From NCBI RefSeq assembly GCF_000744705.1, contig NZ_JQML01000001.1:2924017-2988016 (forward strand): DNA of 64,000 bases, given 5' to 3'. Below, piece after piece: positions 24,559 to 32,872 of this stretch. The position numbers were made by a program, and so were the translations under genes. The notes below the pieces were generated by a model, which had not been told where the DNA came from, did no database searches, and was given only the letters and a program-made list of their open reading frames with translations. How positions within the stretch are numbered: the stretch's first letter is position 1; each line of letters begins with the position of its first letter. Source of the stretch: Streptacidiphilus albus JL83. GTDB taxonomy: Bacteria; Actinomycetota; Actinomycetes; Streptomycetales; Streptomycetaceae.

Positions 24559-26289
24559 TCAGCGGCCTGCGGTCAGGTCGATGATCTTCTTGGGCGGGGT
24601 GACGTCCAGGGCGGTGAGGATGTCGCGCTGGGGCTTGGTGAGCTCGGTGGACTGGCGGAAGGAGCCGGCCGGGCCGGTGTAGCTGACGGCGTGCAGCCGG
24701 TCCAGTTCCTTGCGCAGGCGGTTCCAGGTCTGGCCGGTGCCGGTTTCGGCGACGCGGATCAGCAGCAGGGCGAGCCAGCACAGCACGACGTGGGCGCGTA
24801 TGCGGTCCTCGCGGCGGTGGTAGACCGGCCGCAGGTCGATGATCTGCTGCATGTCCCTCCAGCCTCGTTCCACCTCAAGAAGCTGTTTGTATCCCAGGGC
24901 GATGTCCTCGGCACTCAACTTCGGGTCGCTGCACCGTAGGAGGTACTTCCCGTCGAGCCGTTCCTCGGCGGCGATCTTCTTCTTGTCCACGCGCAGGAGG
25001 CCGCCGGGGGTCTGGCGCAGGAAGCGCCGCAGGCCGGGTTTGGTGGACAACTGTCCGGCGAGCTGGTCGCGTTCGGGGCGGGGCAGCTTGTCGGTGTCGG
25101 CGATGGCCTCGGTCAGGCGGGTGGTGAGCTGGTCGCGGATGGCGGCGTCGCGGGTGGCCTGGTCGGGGTTGAAGCAGATGACGAAGCGGTCGTCGGAGTC
25201 GATGTTGACTTCCTTGACCTGCATGTTGTCGCGCACGGTCGCGTAGCGGCCGGGGCGGGCCAGGGCTTGGCGGACTTCGGGGCTGTCGGTGCGGAGCTTC
25301 TCGCCGATGATGTATCCGCCGCCGCCCTGCATGAGGGTGCGGCGGTTCAGCGCGGAGGAGAAGCCGCGGTCGGCGACCCAGACGATGCGCGACAGGGTCC
25401 ATTCGCGCAGTTCCGCGCGGACTTGGCGGATCAGGGCCTGGTCGCCGGTGCTGCCGGGCCAGGACCAGACGCGGACTGGGATGCCTTCGCGGGTGACGGC
25501 CATGCCGACCACGACCTGGGGCAGGTCGTCGCGGGAGTCCTTGGACTTGCCGTGGGTGCGAAACCCCGTCTCCCGGGCGGCGGTTGCCGGATCTTCCTCG
25601 GGGTCCAAGCGGCGGCCCTCGCTGTCGCGTGGGACGGGTTCGTCGGCTTCCTCGGTCTCGAAGTAGGTGGAGGTGGTGTCGAAGAACAGCAGGTCCACTT
25701 CCAGGTTGAGCAGGTCGGTGACCTGGAAGTACGCCTCCTTGGCCAGGGCGGGCTCGATGGTGAGCAGGTAGTCCATGGCCCGGTAGCAGGCCTCGTCGTT
25801 GATCTGGTCCAGGCCCTCGACGTGGACGTCGTCGGCGATCCATTCGGTGGCGGCGAGTTTGCTGGAGGCGGCCAGCGCACGGTTGGCGACCAGCGCGAAC
25901 AGCACCCGCTCCACGCGCGGGTCCAGGCAGCGGCCCTCCAACTGCCGTCGGACGGCCTGGCCCAGGCCCAGGCGGTGCCACAGGCCGTCCAGGGCGTGGG
26001 TGCCGCCCAGCGGCCGGGAGCCGGTCAGGGTCAGATCGCCGGGCGTGGTGGCGACCAGGGCCTCGGCAGGATCGAGGAGCCGAGACAGGGCGGCGACCAG
26101 GCGCTTGACCGCGTCGCGGTCCAGTTCGTCCTCCCGGCCGAAGGAGTACAGCACTCGGGTACGCGAACGTCCCGCTTCCGGGTCCCACTCGTTGTGGGCC
26201 AGTTGCAGGTAGCGGACCGTCTGCCCGCTCTTGTTGCGGCGGGACGAAGCCTTCACGTACACGCCGCTAGACGATACGCCACTTTCCAC
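24559..26289 (-). CDS. IS1634-family transposase
   Basis: A 576-residue DDE transposase. The first catalytic Asp is in VDLLFFDTTSTYFE (near residue 205), and the second in IVWVADRGFSSALNR (near 310). The family's C-terminal YKQLLEVERGWRDMQQI helix, with the predicted catalytic Glu, and HVVLCWLALLLIRV are also present. Length is normal for the family and no stop or shift is seen, so the element may still be active. It occupies nearly the whole element, leaving only ~15 bases between its stop and the left direct repeat. Confidence 0.9.
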   Translation of the reverse strand: MESGVSSSGVYVKASSRRNKSGQTVRYLQLAHNEWDPEAGRSRTRVLYSFGREDELDRDAVKRLVAALSRLLDPAEALVATTPGDLTLTGSRPLGGTHALDGLWHRLGLGQAVRRQLEGRCLDPRVERVLFALVANRALAASSKLAATEWIADDVHVEGLDQINDEACYRAMDYLLTIEPALAKEAYFQVTDLLNLEVDLLFFDTTSTYFETEEADEPVPRDSEGRRLDPEEDPATAARETGFRTHGKSKDSRDDLPQVVVGMAVTREGIPVRVWSWPGSTGDQALIRQVRAELREWTLSRIVWVADRGFSSALNRRTLMQGGGGYIIGEKLRTDSPEVRQALARPGRYATVRDNMQVKEVNIDSDDRFVICFNPDQATRDAAIRDQLTTRLTEAIADTDKLPRPERDQLAGQLSTKPGLRRFLRQTPGGLLRVDKKKIAAEERLDGKYLLRCSDPKLSAEDIALGYKQLLEVERGWRDMQQIIDLRPVYHRREDRIRAHVVLCWLALLLIRVAETGTGQTWNRLRKELDRLHAVSYTGPAGSFRQSTELTKPQRDILTALDVTPPKKIIDLTAGR

Positions 26290-26316
26290 AGGTCAAGAAC
26301 CAGATGGCATGAGAAT

Positions 26317-26331
26317 CGTGTCACTAGGCGT
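26317..26331. repeat. Right copy of the 15-bp target-site duplication
   Basis: CGTGTCACTAGGCGT, same orientation as the copy at 24529-24543. It marks where the intron's 5' half resumes. Confidence 0.75.
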
Positions 26332-27040
26332 TTCCGGCCCGCGCCACTAGCCGCAACGCGCTGACCAGCGCTGATTCCTGACCTGACCCTACGAAACCCC
26401 GCTGAACTGTGGAACCCAGGTTGGCCGCAGTCCATAGCACGCGTTGCAGCTGTCGCACTTTAAGGACGGACGCACGCCCGTCCACTACGGCAGGGACGTC
26501 CCCGCCGGGGTAGTTGGCCGGTCTCTCTCCGGCCATGCCCTCGCGCTTACCCGCTCCACGAACATGATCAAAGTGGGGGTCCTTCCCTCCCAGCGCGTTA
26601 TGTTGCACGCCGATCAGCGGTACTACGGCCCCCTCGGACTCCCGCTGCCCTCCGGACGACTTCACCATCGGCTTATACATCCGGTCTCCTGCCCGACGAA
26701 AGGCGTGGTCAGACGGGTCTCTCCTGTTCCGGCCCAGGCTATGCACACGTGCCGCCCCCCATACCCCGGGAGAACCCGAAGGGCTGACCCCGGAACAGGG
26801 CCCCCCGGACGTGGCCTTCGCTCTGACATGAGGGGCTCGGCTTCTCCGTTGTCGGTTTGACGAGGCTGCAAGGTTCGCTTGATGCTACGGCCCGCGTGCT
26901 TGCTCCCCCCCGAAGGGGCTCTTGACATCCCGCTCAGCCCGCCGCGTCTCCACGACGAACCGGGACCTGCTACCGGGCACTCCGGTGCCTACCCGGACGG
27001 GACTTCCACCCGCGAGTCTGGACCAGCTTTCAGGACGCAC
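26332..27040 (-). other. 5' ribozyme half of the group II intron (domains I-III)
   Basis: No gene in this ~700-base stretch; open frames are shadows of structured RNA. Read leftward it begins GTGCGTCC and has GC-rich paired segments with GAAA/GGAAGTCCC-type joins characteristic of domain I. It is the missing upstream part of the intron whose downstream part lies beyond the IS. Confidence 0.65.
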
Positions 27041-27191
27041 CATGCGACCACCGTAGGGTCGCGCTCCCGCCGCCACACCCCAGGTCTGTCGGCGTCGGGT
27101 GAATCCTGACCGCTATTCGGCGGTACAAATCTGACCCACCTGATGGTCGTCCGGTCATCCTGATCTTGGTGTTCAAGGTCAGGAGGAGAGG

Positions 27192-28466
27192 GTGATATCC
27201 GTGGAGGACTGGGCTGAGATCCGTCGGCTCCATCGGGCCGAGGAGATGCCGATCCGGGCGATCGCGCGTCATCTGGGCATCTCGAAGAACACGGTCAAGC
27301 GGGCGATCGCGACCGATCGGGCACCGGTCTACGAGCGGGCGGCGAAGGGCTCGGCGGTGGACGCCTTCGAGCCTGCGATCCGCGAGCTCCTGAAGGCGAC
27401 GCCGTCGATGCCGGCCACGGTGATCGCCGAGCGCATCGGCTGGGAGCGCGGGATAACGGTCCTCAAGGAGCGGGTCCGTGAGCTGCGCCCCGCCTACCTG
27501 CCCGCGGATCCCACCGGGCGGACCCAGTACCTGCCTGGCGAGCTGGCGCAGTGCGACCTGTGGTTCCCGCCGGTCCACATCCCGGTCGGCTACGGCCAGG
27601 TCGCCTGCCCGCCGGTGCTGGTCATGGTCTCGGGCTACTCGCGGATGATCACCGCGCGAATGATCCCGACCCGGCAGACCGGCGACCTGATCGCTGGCCA
27701 TTGGCGGCTGCTGTCCGACTGGGGCACGGTCCCCAAGATGCTGGTCTGGGACAACGAGTCCGGCATCGGCCAAGGCAAGCTGACCACCGAGTTCGCCGCG
27801 TTCGCGGGCCTGCTCGCCGTCAAAGTGCATCTTTGCCGCCCTCGTGATCCAGAAGCGAAAGGGCTGGTCGAGCGGGCCAACGGCTATCTGGAGACCAGCT
27901 TCGTGCCCGGCCGCACCTTCACCGGCCCCGACGACTTCAACACCCAGCTCGGCGACTGGCTGCAGGGCGCGAACCGGCGCCTGCACCGCAGCATCCAGGC
28001 CCGCCCCGTGGACCGCTGGGAAGCCGACCGCGCCGCCATGCTGGCCCTGCCTCCGGTCGGCCCCCCGCAGTGGTACCTCTTCCACACCCGCATCGGCCGC
28101 GACCACTACCTGCGCATCGACCTCAACGACTACTCCGTGCACCCGCGCGCCATCGGCCGCCGCGTCCAGGTCACCTGCGACGCCGACCTGATCCGCGTCG
28201 TCACCGACGGCGGCGACCTGGTGGCCGAGCACCCGCGCTGCTGGGCCCGCCACCAGACCCTCACCGACCCCGACCACAAGAGTGCCGCCGACCAGATGCG
28301 CGGCGACTTCATCCACGCCAAAGCCGCCGCGGCCGCACGCTCGCGCACCGCCACCGCCCTGGCCCCCGACAACCTGGGCATCGAAGTCGAGGAACGACAA
28401 CTCGACACCTACGACAGGATCTTCACCCTCATCCAGGGCGGCGCCGGCCAGGAGGAGAACCGATGA
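27192..28466 (+). CDS. istA: IS21-family transposase IstA
   Basis: A 424-residue DDE transposase. An N-terminal helix-turn-helix (AIARHLGISKNTVKRAI, about residues 24-40) reads the IS ends. The catalytic core shows Asp in AQCDLWFPP (near 120), Asp in LVWDNESGIG (near 195) and Glu in KGLVERANGY (near 236). A C-terminal domain with NDYSVHPRAIGRRVQV follows. Starts at GTG 27192 with AGGAGGAGAG upstream. Intact by eye and coupled to istB by a 4-base overlap. Confidence 0.95.
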   Translation: MISVEDWAEIRRLHRAEEMPIRAIARHLGISKNTVKRAIATDRAPVYERAAKGSAVDAFEPAIRELLKATPSMPATVIAERIGWERGITVLKERVRELRPAYLPADPTGRTQYLPGELAQCDLWFPPVHIPVGYGQVACPPVLVMVSGYSRMITARMIPTRQTGDLIAGHWRLLSDWGTVPKMLVWDNESGIGQGKLTTEFAAFAGLLAVKVHLCRPRDPEAKGLVERANGYLETSFVPGRTFTGPDDFNTQLGDWLQGANRRLHRSIQARPVDRWEADRAAMLALPPVGPPQWYLFHTRIGRDHYLRIDLNDYSVHPRAIGRRVQVTCDADLIRVVTDGGDLVAEHPRCWARHQTLTDPDHKSAADQMRGDFIHAKAAAAARSRTATALAPDNLGIEVEERQLDTYDRIFTLIQGGAGQEENR

Positions 28467-29311
28467 CCAGCACCATCGAAACCGATCAGGACGCCACCGA
28501 ACCTGCCTCCACCAAGGCCGCCAGCGGGCGTCGCACTGCCAAGCAGACCGCCTCCGACCTGGCGTTCTACGCCCGCGCGATGAAGGCCCCAGTGCTACTG
28601 GACGCCGCCGAACGCCTGGCCGAGCGGGCCCGGGCCGAAACGTGGACCCACGCCGAGTACCTGGTCGCCGTCCTGCAGCGCGAGGTCGCCGCCCGCGAGT
28701 CCCACGGCGGCGAGGGCCGCATCCGCGCCGCCCGCTTCCCCGCGGTCAAGACCTTGGAGGAGCTCGACGTCACCCATCTGCGCGGCCTGACGCGCCAACA
28801 GCTCGCCCACCTGGGAACATTGGACTTCATCACGGGCAAGGAGAACGCCATCTTCCTGGGCCCGCCCGGGACCGGGAAGACACACCTGGCCACCGGCCTC
28901 GCGGTCCGCGCCTGCCAGGCCGGACACCGCACCGCGTTCGCCACCGCCGCCCAGTGGGTCGACCGCCTCAAGGAAGCGCACGCCGCCGGACGGCTGCAGG
29001 ACGAACTCGTCAAACTCGGCCGCTACCCGCTCATCGTGATCGACGAAGTCGGCTACATCCCCTTCGAGGCCGACGCCGCGAATCTCTTCTTCCAACTCAT
29101 CTCCAACCGCTACGAACGCGCCAGTGTGATCGTCACCAGCAACAAGCCCTTCGGCCGCTGGGGCGAGGTCTTCGGCGACGAGACCGTGGCCGCCGCCATG
29201 ATCGACCGCCTCGTCCACCACGCCGAGGTCCACTCCCTCAAAGGCGACTCCTACCGCATGCGCGGCCACGACCTGGGCCGCGTCCCCACCGCCGTCAACG
29301 AAACCAGCTAA
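28463..29311 (+). CDS. istB: IS21-family helper ATPase IstB
   Basis: A 282-residue AAA+ ATPase that forms the target-DNA complex for IstA. Walker A is FLGPPGTGKTHLATGL (about residues 130-145), Walker B LIVIDEVGYIPFE (about 190-202), sensor motif SVIVTSNKPFGRWGEVFGD and the family's C-terminal YRMRG. The ATG follows GGAGGAGAACCG and overlaps the istA stop. Complete. Confidence 0.95.
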   Translation: MTSTIETDQDATEPASTKAASGRRTAKQTASDLAFYARAMKAPVLLDAAERLAERARAETWTHAEYLVAVLQREVAARESHGGEGRIRAARFPAVKTLEELDVTHLRGLTRQQLAHLGTLDFITGKENAIFLGPPGTGKTHLATGLAVRACQAGHRTAFATAAQWVDRLKEAHAAGRLQDELVKLGRYPLIVIDEVGYIPFEADAANLFFQLISNRYERASVIVTSNKPFGRWGEVFGDETVAAAMIDRLVHHAEVHSLKGDSYRMRGHDLGRVPTAVNETS

Positions 29312-29390
29312 TGAAGATCAACTGACGACCCGAGGGTCAGCGTTCAACCGGCGAAACTGGGTCAGAGTTCAGCCGCCGCCGACAAGGTCA

Positions 29391-29673
29391 GCCGAATGGG
29401 GCCCGGAAGGGGCCGGGCAAGCAGTGGCACCCCCTTCAGTACTGCATCGGATGCCGTGAGGACTTCGCCGAAACCAGGCAGCGATCGCCGAACTGGTCTC
29501 GGACCGCTTCGCCCGCCGGGTGGCCCGGCGCTGGGTGAGCACACACGCCAAGGTCGGTGGCTGCGTTTGCAGCCCTGATGCGAGCGCACTCGGCGCGAGA
29601 CCGTCCAGGCCAGACATTGACGGAGCCCCGCTGCAGCCATCGGAGTGACGGTCAATGAAGGGGATGGTCGCCG
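29391..29673. other. Non-coding stretch between IS21 and IS110 elements
   Basis: About 280 bases. A rightward fragment resembling coding sequence (IAELVSDRFARRVARRW and beyond) is visible but has no start and is short, so it is probably debris of a disrupted gene that I cannot name. No RNA gene seen. Confidence 0.4.
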
Positions 29674-29683
29674 GGAGGATGTT

Positions 29684-30067
29684 CTGGTGCGTGGAGCGGG
29701 GCCGCCGGTGGGACGGCCCCAGAGCGAGGAGGGGTCATGTAAGGAGGATCTGGGTTTGATCCCCTCGGGTCCTCGGGGTTCCACTGGAAGCCCCGACGGG
29801 TTCGGTGTAGCGGCGGAGAGATAGGGGTCTGGGTCGGTGCCTGTGGGTGCCGGGCCCCGTACGCCTGATTGCCGTCACCGGCCCCGGCCGTGGATGCCCC
29901 GCATGAGGAAAGTGGGCAGGTCCGAGCTTCGGGTCTGGCCCGGTTGCAGCACATGAGTGGGTGCCGCAGCTCGACGCCGGTGCCACCGGCGGTCTTCGGC
30001 CGCCGTGGTGGGACCATCGCCGAAGCCGTCGTGGGATCTCTCTTGCCCGTGAAACGGAGGCGCGACG
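29684..30067 (+). ncRNA. Candidate bridge-RNA region of the IS110 element
   Basis: No open frame with coding character. The sequence has several potential stems (for example GGGGCCGCC...GGACGGCCCC near 29700-29725 and GGGGTTCC/GGAAGCCCC near 29774-29794) and lies exactly where IS110-group elements transcribe the bridge RNA. Placement is from knowledge of the family; I could not align guide loops to the flanks, so this is a candidate region only. Confidence 0.35.
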
Positions 30068-30138
30068 ATGGAAACCAGGGCATTCCCCCCAATAGGTGAA
30101 CATCGCGGACACTGGATCTCGTGGATCCAGAGGAAGAG

Positions 30139-30495
30139 ATGGCACTCATGGTGCACAGGCACTATTCGGCGGAGTTCCGGGCTGACGCGGTGGGGCTGTA
30201 CCGCTCCGACCCCAGGCTCACGTATGCGCAGGTCGGGTGGGATCTGGGGGTCCACGCGGAGACGGTGCGGCAGTGGGTGCGGGCCGAGGGTGCCGCCCCG
30301 GGCCCCGACGGCATCGTGCCGCCTGTCGCCGCGGCTGCGAACACGCCCGAGGAGCGGATCGCACGGCTGGAGGCGGAGAACGCGGCCCTGCGCGCGGAGA
30401 ACGGCACGCTGCGCAAGGACAAGGACACCCTCGGCGTCGAGCGGGACATCCTGAGGAGGGCGACGAAGTATTTTTGCGCAGAGACGAACTGGTGA
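30139..30495 (+). CDS. IS3-family OrfA (DNA-binding subunit)
   Basis: A 118-residue protein. The helix-turn-helix (YAQVGWDLGVHAETVRQWVR, about residues 29-48) recognises the IS ends. A leucine-zipper-like coiled coil follows (IARLEAENAALRAENGTLRK, about 74-93). The ATG has GAGGAAG upstream. The end overlaps orfB, and a T5 run at about 30471-30475 is a plausible -1 frameshift site for making the OrfAB transposase. Confidence 0.9.
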   Translation: MALMVHRHYSAEFRADAVGLYRSDPRLTYAQVGWDLGVHAETVRQWVRAEGAAPGPDGIVPPVAAAANTPEERIARLEAENAALRAENGTLRKDKDTLGVERDILRRATKYFCAETNW

Positions 30496-31394
30496 CGCAC
30501 CGCTTCCAGTTTGTTGAGGACCACCGAGAGGCCTTCGAGGCCAAGCGGCTGCTGGAGGCGATGGAACTGTCGGCCTCGACGTACTACAAGTGGCGCCGGA
30601 CCGCGCCGGCCCGCCTGGCCCGAGCCGAGGCGGACTCTGCGCTCGCCTCCGAGATCCGCAGGATACACAGCGACTCCGACCACGCCTACGGCTCACCGCG
30701 CGTCACCGCCGAGCTGCGGTCCCGCGGCCTGCTCGTCAACGAGAAGAAGGTGGCGCGCGTGATGAGCAAGTTCAGCATCGTCGGCACCCACCTGCGCAAA
30801 AAGGTCCGCACCACGGTGCCCGACCCCTCGGCGACGCCGGTGGCGGACCTGTTCAACCGGGACTTCAACGCCGATCTGCCAGGAACCAAGCTGATGGGCG
30901 ACATCACCTACCTGCCGGTCGGGGACGGCGAATTCCTTTATCTGGCAACGGTGCTGGACTGCTTCAGCAGGAGAGTGATCGGCTGGTCGATCGCCGACCA
31001 CATGCGCACGGACCTGGTCGCCGACGCCCTCGCGATGGCCGCGTCCACCCGCGGCGGCCTGGACGACGCGATCTTCCACTCCGACCACGGAGCCCAGTAC
31101 AGCAGCCGCCAGTATGCCGACCTGTGCGGCAAGTTGGGCGTCACCCAGTCCATGGGCGCGGTCGGCACCAGCGCCGACAACGCCGCCTGCGAATCGTTCC
31201 ACGCCTCCCTGAAGCGGGAGATCCTCAAGGGTGCCCGGCGCTGGCCGGGAGCCGCCGCCTGCCGCAGCCAGGTCTTCTACTGGATCAACCGGTACAACAC
31301 CTGGCGGCGCCACCGGGCAAACGGGCAACTCAGCCCAGTCGAGTACGAGCGTCAGCACGAACTCCAGTCAGGTAGCCTGACACTCACCGCATAA
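30492..31394 (+). CDS. IS3-family OrfB (DDE transposase)
   Basis: A 300-residue rve-type integrase-core protein. The HTH_21-type segment (IRRIHSDSDHAYGSPRVTAE) precedes the DDE core. The first Asp is in KLMGDITYLPV, the second in AIFHSDHGAQYSS, and Glu is in NAACESFHASLKRE. Either initiates at GTG 30492, overlapping the orfA stop, or is made as a fusion by -1 slippage upstream. Complete. Confidence 0.92.
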   Translation: MTHRFQFVEDHREAFEAKRLLEAMELSASTYYKWRRTAPARLARAEADSALASEIRRIHSDSDHAYGSPRVTAELRSRGLLVNEKKVARVMSKFSIVGTHLRKKVRTTVPDPSATPVADLFNRDFNADLPGTKLMGDITYLPVGDGEFLYLATVLDCFSRRVIGWSIADHMRTDLVADALAMAASTRGGLDDAIFHSDHGAQYSSRQYADLCGKLGVTQSMGAVGTSADNAACESFHASLKREILKGARRWPGAAACRSQVFYWINRYNTWRRHRANGQLSPVEYERQHELQSGSLTLTA

Positions 31395-31441
31395 CCCCAC
31401 AAAACCGATGTTCACCACTCGGGGGGAAGCCCCCCAGGCTC

Positions 31442-32851
31442 ATGGGGGTCGACCTGGGAATCGCCACTAAGCACGTGGCGGCGGTCCTGGACAGCGGCGG
31501 GCGGCCGCTGATGCGACGCTCGTGCCGACCCACCGCCCAGTCCATGGGCTGGCTCGAACAGCAGGCCCTGAACGGAGCGGCCCCCGATGCCCGCCTGGTC
31601 GTGGTCATCGAGCCGACAGGCCCCGCGTGGCTCCCACTGGCGGCGTTCTTCATCGGACACGGCCACCAGGTCCTGCGGGTGTCGTCCGCGAAGGCCCACG
31701 ACCTGCGGAAGTTCTACGCCCGCCACACCAAGACCAACGGCATCGACGCCGAGGCCCTGGCCCGCATCCCCCTCGCGGACCCCGCCGGCGTGCACCCGCT
31801 GGTGCTGCCCGCCGCGGCCCCTGCCGCGCTGGACCGCCGGGTCCGCGCGGTGGACCGGCTCACCCGCGAGGGCGCCGAGCACAAGGTCCGCCTGCGCGAC
31901 CTGGTCCGCCAGATCATGCCTGACTCCCCGCTGCACGCCGACCTCGGCGTCGCCGACCTGGCTGTGCTGGAGCACTACGCGGACCCGCATGCCCTGGTCC
32001 GCCTCGGCCCGGCCCGTCTGACCGCCCTGATCCACCGTGTCTCGCACAGCCACCAGGGCGCCGAGCGTGCCGCGGAGTGGCTGCACGCGGCCCGCGTCTC
32101 CCTGGAGGTCTACGCCGGCTACACCGGCATGCCCTTCACCGACCTGGCCGAGGAAATCGCCACCGAGGTCCGCCGGATCCGCGCCCTGGACACCGAGACC
32201 GGCCACCATGCCGCTGCCCGGGACCTGGCCTACCAGTTCACCGACCCCCGCCGACTCGCTGCGACGCTGCCGGGCCTGGGCGTCATCGGCGCACCGGCGG
32301 TCACCGCTGCGATCGGCGACCCGCACCGCTTCCGCACCGCGGGGAAGTTCAAGTCCTACACCGGCCTGGCCCCACGCGTTTCGCAGACCGGTGACACCGA
32401 CCGCAAGGGCCAGTCGATGACCAAGGCCGGCCCGCAACTCCTGCGCTCCACCCTGGTTCGGGCCGCCGACATGGCCCGCAAACAGGACCCGCAGCTCGCG
32501 AAGGTCTACTACACCCAGATGGTCGAGCGCGGAGCCCCGCATATCAAGGCCCTGTGCGTCACCGCCGCCCACCTCGCCGAACGCCTGTGGACCACGATGG
32601 AACGCCAGATGCCCTACGTGATCTGCGACCCCGACGGGCACCCCGTCACCCCGGCCCAGGCCAAGGAACTGATCGCCCGAAGCTGGACCGTTCCTGAGGA
32701 AGTCCGCGCCCGCCGCCGCAACACCAAACGCGAGAAGAAAGCGGGGAAGGCCCCTCAGCAGGTCCGCGCGGGACGTGCAGGACGAGGCGACCCTCCCCTG
32801 CCACAAGCCTCCGCGCCGAACCTGCAAAGCGTCAAACGCTCCACAGGTTGA
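31442..32851 (+). CDS. IS110-family transposase (5' end displaced by IS3)
   Basis: A 469-residue DEDD recombinase. The N-terminal RuvC-like domain has MGVDLGIATKHVAAVLD, VVVIEPTGPAW and TKTNGIDAEALARI. The C-terminal Tnp domain has LPGLGVIGAPAVTAAIGDP and the serine region GQSMTKAGPQLLRSTL. The first residues are short by about ten for the family. The missing start is likely the ATG at 30068 (GGAGG upstream, METRAF...) on the other side of the IS3 insertion. Joining the two sides in frame would give METRAFPPRLMGVDLGIATK. The present ATG at 31442 may still give a nearly complete enzyme. Confidence 0.85.
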   Translation: MGVDLGIATKHVAAVLDSGGRPLMRRSCRPTAQSMGWLEQQALNGAAPDARLVVVIEPTGPAWLPLAAFFIGHGHQVLRVSSAKAHDLRKFYARHTKTNGIDAEALARIPLADPAGVHPLVLPAAAPAALDRRVRAVDRLTREGAEHKVRLRDLVRQIMPDSPLHADLGVADLAVLEHYADPHALVRLGPARLTALIHRVSHSHQGAERAAEWLHAARVSLEVYAGYTGMPFTDLAEEIATEVRRIRALDTETGHHAAARDLAYQFTDPRRLAATLPGLGVIGAPAVTAAIGDPHRFRTAGKFKSYTGLAPRVSQTGDTDRKGQSMTKAGPQLLRSTLVRAADMARKQDPQLAKVYYTQMVERGAPHIKALCVTAAHLAERLWTTMERQMPYVICDPDGHPVTPAQAKELIARSWTVPEEVRARRRNTKREKKAGKAPQQVRAGRAGRGDPPLPQASAPNLQSVKRSTG

Positions 32852-32872
32852 CACAACATCCTCCATAGGAAA

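Larger units (their letters stand above)
24529..26331 (-). mobile_element. IS1634-family (IS4-like) insertion sequence inside the group II intron
   Basis: About 1.8 kb bounded by 15-base direct repeats CGTGTCACTAGGCGT at 24529-24543 and 26317-26331, with one transposase gene filling it. The repeats have the same orientation and so are target duplications rather than terminal inverted repeats. Unusually long duplications are known for IS1549 and IS1634. Clear terminal inverted repeats are not visible by eye. Confidence 0.75.
23084..27040 (-). mobile_element. Group II intron, interrupted by an IS1634-family element
   Basis: On the reverse strand the element starts at 27040 with GTGCGTCCTGAAAGC, the GUGYG 5' consensus, and a GGGTGGAAGTCCC segment typical of domain I. 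It encodes a reverse transcriptase/maturase (23188-24471), carries a domain V hairpin (23133-23165), and ends with a domain VI-like CTCTAACTAC near 23084. The 5' ribozyme half (26332-27040) and the reverse transcriptase half (23084-24528) are separated by an insertion sequence at 24529-26331. Without it the intron would be ~2.15 kb, the normal size. The 5' exon is only ~66 bases long before an IS21-family end. The exact 3' boundary is uncertain by a few bases. Confidence 0.8.
27107..29390 (+). mobile_element. IS21-family insertion sequence
   Basis: Contains istA and istB in the standard overlapping order. Terminal inverted repeats share TGACC at the outer end and TCTGACCCA at the inner end (left about 27107-27138, right about 29358-29390), with a CGGCGG block between them. 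A second TGACCC-containing copy lies inside the right end, as in other IS21 elements. No clear target duplication is seen, so later rearrangement at one side is possible. Confidence 0.8.
30083..31428 (+). mobile_element. IS3-family insertion sequence
   Basis: About 1.35 kb with near-matching 23-base terminal inverted repeats (30083-30105 and 31406-31428, 20 of 23 identical, sharing GGTGAACATCG and TTCCCCCC). It holds overlapping orfA and orfB. It sits between the N-terminal codons and the rest of the IS110 transposase gene. A precise 3-base target duplication is not evident because the target itself is a run of C. Confidence 0.8.
29674..32864 (+). mobile_element. IS110-family insertion sequence carrying an inserted IS3-family element
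   Basis: Bounded approximately by the short inverted repeats GGAGGATGTT (29674-29683) and AACATCCTCC (32855-32864). The transposase gene occupies the right part. The ~380-base left part (29684-30067) is non-coding and precedes a well-placed ribosome site and ATG at 30068, where an IS3 element interrupts. IS110 elements have long non-coding left ends that encode a target-guiding bridge RNA. True ends may extend a few bases beyond the repeats. Confidence 0.65.

Noticed and set aside
26324..27109. Several 60-140 codon frames between the IS1634 and IS21 elements
   Set aside because: They lie in the group II intron's structured 5' half, on both strands, without ribosome sites.
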